A DNA stretch of 64,000 nt, from NCBI GenBank assembly GCA_016709765.1, contig JADJMD010000008.1, forward strand, positions 434,001-498,000, in the 5' to 3' direction. The notes under the pieces were generated by a model that ran no database searches, was not told the DNA's origin, and saw only the letters and a list, made by a program, of their open reading frames with translations. Shown one piece after another: positions 39,170-47,379 of the stretch (its first letter is position 1; the number at the start of each line of letters is the position of its first letter). The stretch is from Ignavibacteriales bacterium (GTDB taxonomy: Bacteria > Bacteroidota > Ignavibacteria > Ignavibacteriales > Ignavibacteriaceae). Made by a program: the position numbers and the translations under genes.

Positions 39170-41068
39170 TTACAATGCAACCTGATCATAATCAATATAG
39201 TATTGTCTTGATTCACCGGGCTTTAAATCATCAATATACAAATACACCATTTGTGAACCTTCTGTGTGTTTTACGCTTGCAGTTTTTGTTCCGATAATCT
39301 CGGAACCAATTGTAATGTTTTTTGCATAGTCATTCAGATCAAGATCAATTACTAAATTATTAATTGATTCAATTCCCGGGTTAGAAACTTTTAGGGCAAC
39401 ACGAGTTTTGCCTCTTCTATCAGCTTTTATTTCAATGTAATCCCTTTTCTCATACCATTTTTGAATTTCACTTGCAGTTGCAATCCAGAATTTTTTCTTC
39501 TTTAAATCCTTAATAACATCTTTAACAATGTTTGCGTAATCACTTCGGCATTGATACTCTGTATGTAGTTTTAATATATACATTCCACCTTCAAAAAGAA
39601 CACGATCTAAATCTTCTTGATAAGTGTAAAATTGAAATTGAGGAAGAGTCAATCCAAAATCTCTGATAATTTCATAATCATCTCGAGCTGTTTTGGTCAT
39701 TGTTACAATACGATTATCACCACGAATTATGGTTTTAGGTACAGATCGATCCGTAAGTGAATCAGTAAGCACATATTTATAATTAGAATTGATAACTGCA
39801 TTTAAAGTGTTCTGATCAAACAAACCATAGTATGGTAAAAATCCGGAGACCGTGCTTGATGAAATTTTTTCAAGTGTTTCTTTTGCAGCCCTTATTTTTT
39901 TTAATTGTTCGTCGTAAGAATTGAGTTTATTAAACTTATCATTTACGGAAGCCATATATCCAATATCAACTAAGGCCGCTATTTCACCATAAGATGAAAT
40001 TTTTCTTACAAGTTCTTTATTAGATTCAGCAGTTTGCGGATCAACAAAAAATGTTGCAGATATTCCTTCGTTTCTAAAAATTGGTAAAACATTATTGATA
40101 TTGTTTACATCGTTTGAAAGAACTGGAGCAACAACAGCCGCGGCTTCATAACCTGTTGGCCAATCTCTAACGTAAGCAATGGGAAAGTACATTAACCATT
40201 TTATTGAATTATTAAAAAGTCTTTCAAAAAAAACATAATCTTCCTGCACACCAATTATAGAATTCAATTCAAATCCCATCCACATAAATCTGCCTTTTCC
40301 AAAATTACCATAAGCTATTCCAGCAGATTTTTTTATTTCTTCACGCACAAGTCCGTCATCCATCCTGTAATTGTACCAAAAACTAACTTGAGTTGTTCTT
40401 GGATCTAAAACTTCAACAGCCATTGGTCTATCCCAAGTCGCAACTTTCAAAGGAAAGCCGGTTGGAATATTTGCTGTTATTGGCAAGCTGCCGCAAACAG
40501 TATGTATCTTAGAAAATTCATCTGGTTTAAGCTCGTGAGAAAATTGAAGTCCAAAAACCTGATTAATAAATTCCCATCCGCGCCATTTTCCATCATCTGA
40601 AAAAGAACCAATTCCACCGGTCGCAAAAATGCTTCCGCCGTTTTCTAAGTATTTTTTTAATTGTAACGCTTCTTTTTCGCTTATTGATTTTGTACCGGGT
40701 AAAACTATTAATTTATATTTTTTACAATTACCATCTTCAATAGTTTGATCTGAAATAACTTCGTATTTAAGATTTAGATTACTCAAAAATTTTTTCCAGG
40801 TTGATATGTTGTCGTTTAACCAAGTACTGCCAACAGGTAAAGTATTTTCTGTGTACTTAGAATAGAGGACTGCAACTTCAGGTTCTTTACCATAAAAAAA
40901 GTTTTCTATGATATTTGAGTTTGGTAGTATTTCTGACGTATCAAAACGACCGTAGATTCCACGTAGGATAAAAAAATAAACAAGAATCGCTGATATGATC
41001 ATAACGAAACCGGAGACAAAGATAAAAAATTGATTTATCCTGATACCAAATAAGTTTTTTACCGCCAC
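39170..41068 (-). CDS. GATase-like / degenerate polysaccharide-deacetylase membrane protein (paralogue 1)
   Basis: 632 residues. One N-terminal transmembrane helix (about 13-35) anchors a periplasmic body. Residues about 58-290 are a GATase/ThuA-like domain (EVAVLYSKY, LIVLPGTKSIS, LENGGSIFATGG, RFMWMGFEL). Residues about 305-545 have the polysaccharide-deacetylase layout: a first strand AAAVVAPVLSND where TFDDG is expected, then ISATFFVDPQ, GEIAALVDI where HSxxH is expected, SGFLPYYGLF where FRPPYG is expected, and LKLHTEY. All metal and catalytic residues seem lost. A C-terminal Ig-like region follows. It overlaps the 150-residue gene by 10 bases. In Pga systems the deacetylase PgaB holds this position, but here it would be non-catalytic (inference). 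Confidence 0.65.
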   Translation of the reverse strand: MAVKNLFGIRINQFFIFVSGFVMIISAILVYFFILRGIYGRFDTSEILPNSNIIENFFYGKEPEVAVLYSKYTENTLPVGSTWLNDNISTWKKFLSNLNLKYEVISDQTIEDGNCKKYKLIVLPGTKSISEKEALQLKKYLENGGSIFATGGIGSFSDDGKWRGWEFINQVFGLQFSHELKPDEFSKIHTVCGSLPITANIPTGFPLKVATWDRPMAVEVLDPRTTQVSFWYNYRMDDGLVREEIKKSAGIAYGNFGKGRFMWMGFELNSIIGVQEDYVFFERLFNNSIKWLMYFPIAYVRDWPTGYEAAAVVAPVLSNDVNNINNVLPIFRNEGISATFFVDPQTAESNKELVRKISSYGEIAALVDIGYMASVNDKFNKLNSYDEQLKKIRAAKETLEKISSSTVSGFLPYYGLFDQNTLNAVINSNYKYVLTDSLTDRSVPKTIIRGDNRIVTMTKTARDDYEIIRDFGLTLPQFQFYTYQEDLDRVLFEGGMYILKLHTEYQCRSDYANIVKDVIKDLKKKKFWIATASEIQKWYEKRDYIEIKADRRGKTRVALKVSNPGIESINNLVIDLDLNDYAKNITIGSEIIGTKTASVKHTEGSQMVYLYIDDLKPGESRQYYIDYDQVAL

Positions 41069-41511
41069 TTTACTTCCCCTGAACTTCTATCTTCCTGCGT
41101 AGGTATGTACCCATCAGAAGTGTACTTCAGGAACTTATTTTCATCGCTAAATCTTTCTTGCGGTCTTATTCGAACTTTTTGTTTTTCAAATTTCTCTTCT
41201 TCTAATTTATAACCTCGTGGTTCAGGTGTATATTTTGATTGTGATGGTTGTCGTTGTTTAGTGTATTCTTCCCTTGTAATACCGGGTTCAACAGATAAAG
41301 TTCTGCCGTGCTCATTAACTACTGTCTCTTTTGAAAAAACTGCTTCAGAGGGAACTACAAGTTCAGCCTTTACAGATGATGGTTTTGTTTGATAAGCATA
41401 CTGCGGTTTTCCTTCACGAACTTTGTAAAGGATATACGCCCCGACCGCCAATATGAAGGTGCATATTGTTGCTACGAGAATAATTGTGGAGAGTATCGGG
41501 ATAAGTTCCAT
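41059..41511 (-). CDS. Small single-helix membrane protein of the polysaccharide cluster
   Basis: The 150-residue protein has one transmembrane helix (about 5-30, IPILSTIILVATICTFILAVGAYILY) and then a charged, proline- and lysine-rich tail with no visible fold (KYTPEPRGYKLEEEKFEKQK). I know no family. It lies 8 bases after the glycosyltransferase stop and its end overlaps the deacetylase-like gene, so it is translated with them. By size and position it may be an accessory subunit of the synthase, as PgaD is for PgaC, but there is no sequence similarity I can see. Confidence 0.6.
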   Translation of the reverse strand: MELIPILSTIILVATICTFILAVGAYILYKVREGKPQYAYQTKPSSVKAELVVPSEAVFSKETVVNEHGRTLSVEPGITREEYTKQRQPSQSKYTPEPRGYKLEEEKFEKQKVRIRPQERFSDENKFLKYTSDGYIPTQEDRSSGEVKWR

Positions 41512-41519
41512 TTGATTTC

Positions 41520-42944
41520 CTAATTCGTATTAACTGCAATGTTTTCTGATTTTGTTGAACTAATTCTATCCAATTTTCCCCAGGTCATTCTAATACCAAG
41601 AAACTCTTCTATAGTGGACATGGTCTTACAAATATCAATAATTAAAATAAAAAACATTCTGTAAATGATTGCATACCAGACCAATCTAAATTCTTCTTTT
41701 TCGACCGCAACACAATAAAGGGCTGTAACAAGATCCAATATTGCTAATCCAGCCCACCAGAAAAATATCAAGTGAGAAAATCCAAAAAATAAAGCTGCAA
41801 ATATAAAAAAAGCATTTGCTGCAATATTCATTGTAGGCCAAATTAAAGCTTCGTAGGACATAGACCATAAAATAAATGTATGCCCTAAGTTTACAGTTGG
41901 ATTTAGCATTCTCTTTTTATGTTTTCTTATTGATTGAAGAATGCCTCTTGTCCATCGGTATCTTTGTTTTAAAAGCTGCTGCAAAGTTACAGGGGCTTCT
42001 GTGTAAGATATAGACTTTGGTTCGTAATATATCTTCCAACCTTTAGCCAAAACTTTTAAAGTTAAGTCAGCATCTTCAGCATAGGTATCGCTGGAATAAA
42101 ATCCAGCTTGCTCAATCGCTTTTCTTCTAAAAATTCCAATTGGTCCCGGAATAATATTTACAAGCTTAATATAACTCTGCGCACTGCGAGCCATGTTGAG
42201 ACCTTCAATATATTCAAGTGCTTGAAGATCGGTAAAAAATCTTTTTCTGTTCAAAACTTTTACGTTTCCTGCTACTGCACCAATTTTAGGATTTTTGAAA
42301 TGTCTTACTGCCATTTTAACAGATTCCGGTGCAAGCTGTGAGTCGCCATCCATACAAAGAACAAAATCAGCCTTGGAAAAATAAATACCTGCATTAAGTG
42401 CACGCGCTTTTCCCAAATTCGGTTGATTGATTAATGAAATTTTTATTTTGCCGTACTCACCATCCTGAAATCCAACCATTGATTCCGCAACTTGCTTTGT
42501 ATCATCAGTTGAACCATCGTTAACAACTATAATTTCATAATTCTGATAATCAAGTTTTAGCAAAGACAAAATTGATTTTCGAATTATTTTACCTTCATTA
42601 AAAACAGGAACAATAATAGAAACAAATGGCGCATAACCGTTGGTTTCCATAAAAGTATATTCGTTAAGATATAAATACGCCATCACCAAAATGGCAAAGT
42701 ATCTAACAAGAAGAATAAAAAGAAAAATGACAAGAGCAATTATAGTTGAATACTCAAAGAGTGAGCTGTAAGATAAAATTGTGTAAGGTAAAGTATAAAC
42801 GATTACTAAGATCAGTAAAAGAGAAACTATACCGCTTACAAGTATTCTTCGTAAATATTTTTGCCCTAAGTCTTCTCCTTTTTTTTCATCTTCCCTGTTT
42901 GAAATAGTAACTCTAGCACGATCGACAAGTTGATTTATTTTCAT
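41520..42944 (-). CDS. Processive glycosyltransferase family 2 (polysaccharide synthase)
   Basis: 474 residues. Two transmembrane helices near 33-55 and 65-92 come first, then a GT-A catalytic domain with SIIVPVFNEG, Asp143 in VVNDGSTD, the DGD at 199-201, ED at 290-291 (acceptor base region) and the QRYRW motif at 327-331. Three or four more helices follow (about 345-450). The full D,D,D,QxxRW set is the mark of processive beta-glycan synthases such as cellulose synthase, PgaC and hyaluronan synthase. The inserted YAEDADLTLKVLAKGW resembles the PgaC/IcaA group. No PilZ domain is present. It is the first gene of the downstream transcript after a 182-base gap. The sugar is unknown. Confidence 0.88.
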   Translation of the reverse strand: MKINQLVDRARVTISNREDEKKGEDLGQKYLRRILVSGIVSLLLILVIVYTLPYTILSYSSLFEYSTIIALVIFLFILLVRYFAILVMAYLYLNEYTFMETNGYAPFVSIIVPVFNEGKIIRKSILSLLKLDYQNYEIIVVNDGSTDDTKQVAESMVGFQDGEYGKIKISLINQPNLGKARALNAGIYFSKADFVLCMDGDSQLAPESVKMAVRHFKNPKIGAVAGNVKVLNRKRFFTDLQALEYIEGLNMARSAQSYIKLVNIIPGPIGIFRRKAIEQAGFYSSDTYAEDADLTLKVLAKGWKIYYEPKSISYTEAPVTLQQLLKQRYRWTRGILQSIRKHKKRMLNPTVNLGHTFILWSMSYEALIWPTMNIAANAFFIFAALFFGFSHLIFFWWAGLAILDLVTALYCVAVEKEEFRLVWYAIIYRMFFILIIDICKTMSTIEEFLGIRMTWGKLDRISSTKSENIAVNTN

Positions 42945-43126
42945 CTAACCAATAAACAGTTTGTTGTAAATTTTCAATAATAATGCCATTATTTTGATTT
43001 TTATTTAGCTTTTATTCTATGTTAATACTTTTAATATATTACCAATATTGGACATTGTTTTATTCTGTATCATTATCAAACAAGACTGATAATTGCGATT
43101 TAACAACAATAATTAATATTTAGGGT

Positions 43127-45973
43127 TTATAAGCCCCAAATTAGACTTGCCTGAATTGCATTTGAACGATAACCGGTGTCAGATCTGTACGAACTTCCAG
43201 TAGAATATCTCGTTTGTAAAACAAGATTTTTAATTATTTGATAACTGATTGACGTGTAAAATTCAGAAACTATAAAATCATTCTGAGGTATTAATCCAAT
43301 TTTTCCGCCTATGATAAAATTAAAAACTTCATCATTATAAATCGTCCAATTACTCCAAAGTGAATGTGATTCAAAATTCTTAGGGCTCCAATAAAATGGG
43401 GTGAATTCTTTTAATGAATAAAAGTAATATTCATATCCTGCTGTAATATCAGATTCAAAAACTTTTCCTAATCTTGCGACTAACTGATTACCTGAATTGT
43501 CATCTGAAACATCCAGATAAGAATATTTTCCTGAAACAATTAATCCGTTTTTAAATTTGTATTCTCCATTTAATCCAAATTGATACGCATTTAATCTATT
43601 GCCAACTAAGAATGGAGAATAAAGTATGAACGCAGCATCAGAATAATTTATATAGCCAGAAATATTAAACACATTTTTTTTCTGCGCGGTAAGTGATATC
43701 TCAATAATATTTTCTCTTAAATCATTTGTAAAATAAGTTTGTCCAAAAGATCCGCTTCCAGAAAATGTTTCATTAAATCTAACATAGGCTGAGCCTTTTA
43801 TCTGATTGAATCTTAAATCACGATCAATAGAAGATAATTTGCCACGTGATCCCGATAAGCCAATGGTCAGGTAATTTGTAACACCTAAATCAAACCCAAC
43901 ACCATAGTTTGAATAGCTAAAATCAGTGTTATCCGTAAAGTATGATGCTCTTGGAATTAGCTGGATATATGTTGGAAATCTATCGAATGAAAATTTATTA
44001 CTGCCGCTAAGCCAGCCTAAACGCGTTTTAAGTATATGGGAGTCTGGAGACTTTTTCAAAAGATCTTCGTATATACTTCTAGCGTTTTGAAACTGCCCAT
44101 TTTGTAAATAAGCATCCCCGAGAAATAACTTTGTTTCAATATCCTCAGGATTTTTTTGAGTAAGAGTTTTAAATTCCATTAACGCTGAAATCGAATCACT
44201 ACACCATAAATAAACTTTGGCACGTTGTTTTTCTATTTCATAATCGTTGCCGGATTTTAGCAGATCATTATAAATATTTATTGATTTATTTAATTCTGAA
44301 TTCGCGATGTAAACATCAGCTAACTCAAGTTTAACTGATTTATTATTCGGATCAGTTATTAAATATTCTTTAAAAGATTTTATAGCTGAGTTGTAATCTT
44401 TCTTAGCAGAGAAAACTCTTGCCTCTTCTAAAATTTTATAATTCTGAGCTAACTTGTTTTGAGTTTTTAGACCATTAAAACTTTTGTGAAGCGTCAAATA
44501 CGTTTCAGAGGTACTGTCATTCAAAGAGATTCGGCTAATAAGATTTTCAGCTTCTGAAATTTTGTTGGAGTTGATATAATGGTTAGCCAATCCAAACATA
44601 GCTTCCAAGTTTTTAGGATCTTTAATCAGCACCCTTTCGAAAAGAGATTGAGTGTATTCTCGATCGTTATCTAACCAGTAATTTATCAGAGCAGCCAAAA
44701 GCAAATAGTCTTTGTTATCCGGTGAGGAAACGATGATGTCTTTAGCAATCTCAGCCGCATCACAAAGATAATTTTGCCACATTAATATCTGAGCTAATTT
44801 ATATTTTACTTCCAAATCACTCGGATAAATCGACAAATAATGTCTATAAATATTTTCAGCAGATGTGTAATCGTTGTTTAAGGAATAAAACTTGGCCAAT
44901 TCCAACAAAGCCATTTTATTGGTTGGATCTTTAATTAGTTGATCTTCAAAATATTTTATTTTTTCAACGTAATAAGATTTTTTTAAAGTGTTAAGTTTTA
45001 TTAATAAATCCTTAAATCGTTGCTGATCTGAAAATTTAGAAGCTAAAAATTGTAACTGTTGGTTCGCCTCTTCAAATCGGTTTACCGATATTAATTTTTC
45101 AATCAATTTAAATCGGTTTTCACTATCAGCAGGATTTTTTTTAATTACACGATATAGTCTATCAATTTCGTATTCTTTGGCAGTTGGAACTAATCCATAA
45201 TTAAATCTAGAAGTTGTATCGTTGATAGAATAAATATATCCTTTGCCTCTAGCCAAATCCAATCCATCCATTGCTTCCTTAAAATAGGGTCTGATCTCAA
45301 GTGCTTTTATAAAAGCATCTTCTGCAATTTTATTTTTGCCTAACCACAAAGTAAAGTAGCCGTAGCGCGAAAATAATCTGTGATCATCAGGAAAATTTTC
45401 TGTGTAGGATTTTAAAATCGGTTCGCCTTTGGAGATGTGGCTATTCTTTGCAAGTATTTCGGAGTATCTAATAATTTCATCAGATGAAGCAGTTTCTTTT
45501 TCAAGATAAAGATCGTACCAAATTTCAGCTTCGCTCCAGTTACCCAAATTTTTATAACACTTACCTATTTCAAGATAATTTTTTGCAATGTTTGGATTGA
45601 TTGCAATTTCCCGTTTGTGCCCCTCTATTTTATTGTAAAGGAGTTTATACCAATCTGATGTCGCTCGATTTAGATTTGATGATATTTCGTCATCGGTTGG
45701 ATTTATTTTTTTTGCTGTGCGATAATCATAAACAGCGTACTCATAATTTCCTCTTTTTTCATAACACATTCCACGCAGATTAAACCCATATGCGGAGTTT
45801 GGATTGGCAGAAACGTATTTATTTAAAATATCGATTGCCTCGCCATAGCGGCCAGAATTGATTAACTCTACAGCTTCAGTTTTAAACTTTACAGAAGTAT
45901 TATTTTGAGGAAATAAAGTGGGGCTGAAATAAATTAGTGTAAGAAAAAGTAATTGATAGAAAAATAATTTCAT
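43127..45973 (-). CDS. TPR-repeat outer-membrane barrel protein (polysaccharide export type)
   Basis: 948 residues: signal peptide (about 1-22), then many TPR repeats from about 33 to 650 (for example YGFNLRGMCYEKRGNYEYAVYD, AIWY-like pairs, LFLGDAYLQNGQFQNARSIY), then a C-terminal beta-barrel of about 290 residues (FPTYIQLIPRASYFTD, then alternating strands, ending AIQASLIWGL). This is the layout of PgaA, BcsC and PelB, where periplasmic TPRs guide the glycan to a 16- or 18-strand barrel. The gene ends 182 bases before the synthase and starts 15 bases after the KaiC-like gene stop. Frame intact. Function by analogy only. Confidence 0.75.
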   Translation of the reverse strand: MKLFFYQLLFLTLIYFSPTLFPQNNTSVKFKTEAVELINSGRYGEAIDILNKYVSANPNSAYGFNLRGMCYEKRGNYEYAVYDYRTAKKINPTDDEISSNLNRATSDWYKLLYNKIEGHKREIAINPNIAKNYLEIGKCYKNLGNWSEAEIWYDLYLEKETASSDEIIRYSEILAKNSHISKGEPILKSYTENFPDDHRLFSRYGYFTLWLGKNKIAEDAFIKALEIRPYFKEAMDGLDLARGKGYIYSINDTTSRFNYGLVPTAKEYEIDRLYRVIKKNPADSENRFKLIEKLISVNRFEEANQQLQFLASKFSDQQRFKDLLIKLNTLKKSYYVEKIKYFEDQLIKDPTNKMALLELAKFYSLNNDYTSAENIYRHYLSIYPSDLEVKYKLAQILMWQNYLCDAAEIAKDIIVSSPDNKDYLLLAALINYWLDNDREYTQSLFERVLIKDPKNLEAMFGLANHYINSNKISEAENLISRISLNDSTSETYLTLHKSFNGLKTQNKLAQNYKILEEARVFSAKKDYNSAIKSFKEYLITDPNNKSVKLELADVYIANSELNKSINIYNDLLKSGNDYEIEKQRAKVYLWCSDSISALMEFKTLTQKNPEDIETKLFLGDAYLQNGQFQNARSIYEDLLKKSPDSHILKTRLGWLSGSNKFSFDRFPTYIQLIPRASYFTDNTDFSYSNYGVGFDLGVTNYLTIGLSGSRGKLSSIDRDLRFNQIKGSAYVRFNETFSGSGSFGQTYFTNDLRENIIEISLTAQKKNVFNISGYINYSDAAFILYSPFLVGNRLNAYQFGLNGEYKFKNGLIVSGKYSYLDVSDDNSGNQLVARLGKVFESDITAGYEYYFYSLKEFTPFYWSPKNFESHSLWSNWTIYNDEVFNFIIGGKIGLIPQNDFIVSEFYTSISYQIIKNLVLQTRYSTGSSYRSDTGYRSNAIQASLIWGL

Positions 45974-45988
45974 CTTTTATTGGCAATT

Positions 45989-47194
45989 CTATCTCTGATT
46001 TAATTGTGTTCTTACTGCTTCACTATCAAATTCCTTAAAAACATCATCAGCGCTGTTCATTGCATCATTAACTCTTAATATAAGATAGGAAACATTAGCA
46101 GAACCGCCACCATTTAATGTTTGATGAACTTTTTTAATAAGATCATCAACTAATTTGTCATCAGATTTTGTGATAAGAAGATAAATTTTATCATCAATTG
46201 TACACATTTTATCTTTTTTATGAACGGCTACTTTTACGGAATAGCTTAATTGATCAAAAGTAATTCTTGATTCTGATTGACTTAATGGGTTTAGCCTAAG
46301 AGATAATATTGTAAACTTCTGTCCGGTTGTTTTATAAAGTGCAATCTGATTATTAACAATCAACTTAAAATCATTTATGCTGTAAATGTTTGGAACTAAA
46401 TACAGTGGTGTATTAAATTCACTTGATTTATTTGGCATCAATTCAGTGATTTCGGGTAATTGATTTTCTCTTGTTGCACGTTTCGTAATTTTAAAATCAG
46501 TTGTGATGCCTTTGTATGGTTCAATAAAATAATTTGCTTTAAATTTACCTTCAGTGTGTCCAATGTTAGGGGTGATATCAATAATGCCAGGCTGTTGTTC
46601 TTCACTCTCTTCTGATTTATGGAGTTGAATAATTCCAGTAGCAAAAGAATTTAAAACATTAAATATTTGTTTTGAAGATTGAGCCGCTGGTTCACGCAAA
46701 ATTAATAAACTCGTAACGCCAAAATCTTCGATTGATTCAATCATCGAACCAAATGCATCTCTAAGAGTATTCAAGTTTTCATATTCAACGTAAGGTGTAA
46801 TCTCATCGAAAATAATTCTTGTTGGATTATATTGATTGATTACAGAAATAATATCTCTCAAATAATCTGTTAAAAATTCATCTCGACTTTTAAATTCGGT
46901 GGTTTCAGTCGGTTGAGCTACACGCACAACGATAATAGTATTTTGATTTATATAATTTTCTAGATCGATATCAATTGATGCCGCATGGATCATCAAATCT
47001 TTTGGGCGAGAGTTTGTGAAGTAAAGACAAATTTCTTTGTTTTTAGCAGCTTCAACAGCGTATTGGAGACTAAGGAGAGTTTTGCCGGATTTTTTTTCAC
47101 CGACTAACAAATAGGTTCCGCCATGATAAAAACCTCCCCAGGCACTATCAACAATTGGGATACCGGAACGGAATAATTGGACGCTTTTTTTCAT
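45989..47194 (-). CDS. KaiC/RecA-like ATPase with C-terminal GGDEF-like domain
   Basis: 401 residues, cytosolic. The N-terminal RecA/KaiC-type ATPase has Walker A GEKKSGKT (32-39) and Walker B RIIFDE (126-131), with the DxAWGGFYHGGTYLLVG lead-in of KaiC/RAD55 proteins. Only one ATPase domain is present, and no kaiA or kaiB gene is nearby, so this is not a clock. After a linker, residues about 265-395 look like a degenerate nucleotidyl-cyclase fold: FTILSLRLNP, then CTIDDKIYLLITKSDDKLV where YGGDEFAVLLP...D would be, then LIKKVHQTL and a final SADDVFKEFDSEAV. The GGDEF residues are lost, so it might bind a nucleotide such as c-di-GMP or pair with another protein (inference). It lies 15 bases before the TPR-barrel gene and is probably co-transcribed. 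Confidence 0.7.
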   Translation of the reverse strand: MKKSVQLFRSGIPIVDSAWGGFYHGGTYLLVGEKKSGKTLLSLQYAVEAAKNKEICLYFTNSRPKDLMIHAASIDIDLENYINQNTIIVVRVAQPTETTEFKSRDEFLTDYLRDIISVINQYNPTRIIFDEITPYVEYENLNTLRDAFGSMIESIEDFGVTSLLILREPAAQSSKQIFNVLNSFATGIIQLHKSEESEEQQPGIIDITPNIGHTEGKFKANYFIEPYKGITTDFKITKRATRENQLPEITELMPNKSSEFNTPLYLVPNIYSINDFKLIVNNQIALYKTTGQKFTILSLRLNPLSQSESRITFDQLSYSVKVAVHKKDKMCTIDDKIYLLITKSDDKLVDDLIKKVHQTLNGGGSANVSYLILRVNDAMNSADDVFKEFDSEAVRTQLNQR

Positions 47195-47379
47195 AGTTTA
47201 ATTTTTCAGCAATATTACCAACAATTATACCGTTTGTTAGTTGCGATTATGCTCAAAATTCGTATAAAAGAGATTTTTTTTTGGACTAAACAGAGACAAA
47301 AAAAATGACCTGTATTATTATGCAACAAGCACATTTTATGATGAAATTAGAAGTTTTTTAATTGAATAATTGAGAACAA

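Noticed and set aside
45989..47194. Circadian clock KaiC
   Set aside because: Only one ATPase domain, no kaiA or kaiB nearby, and a C-terminal domain unlike KaiC CII.
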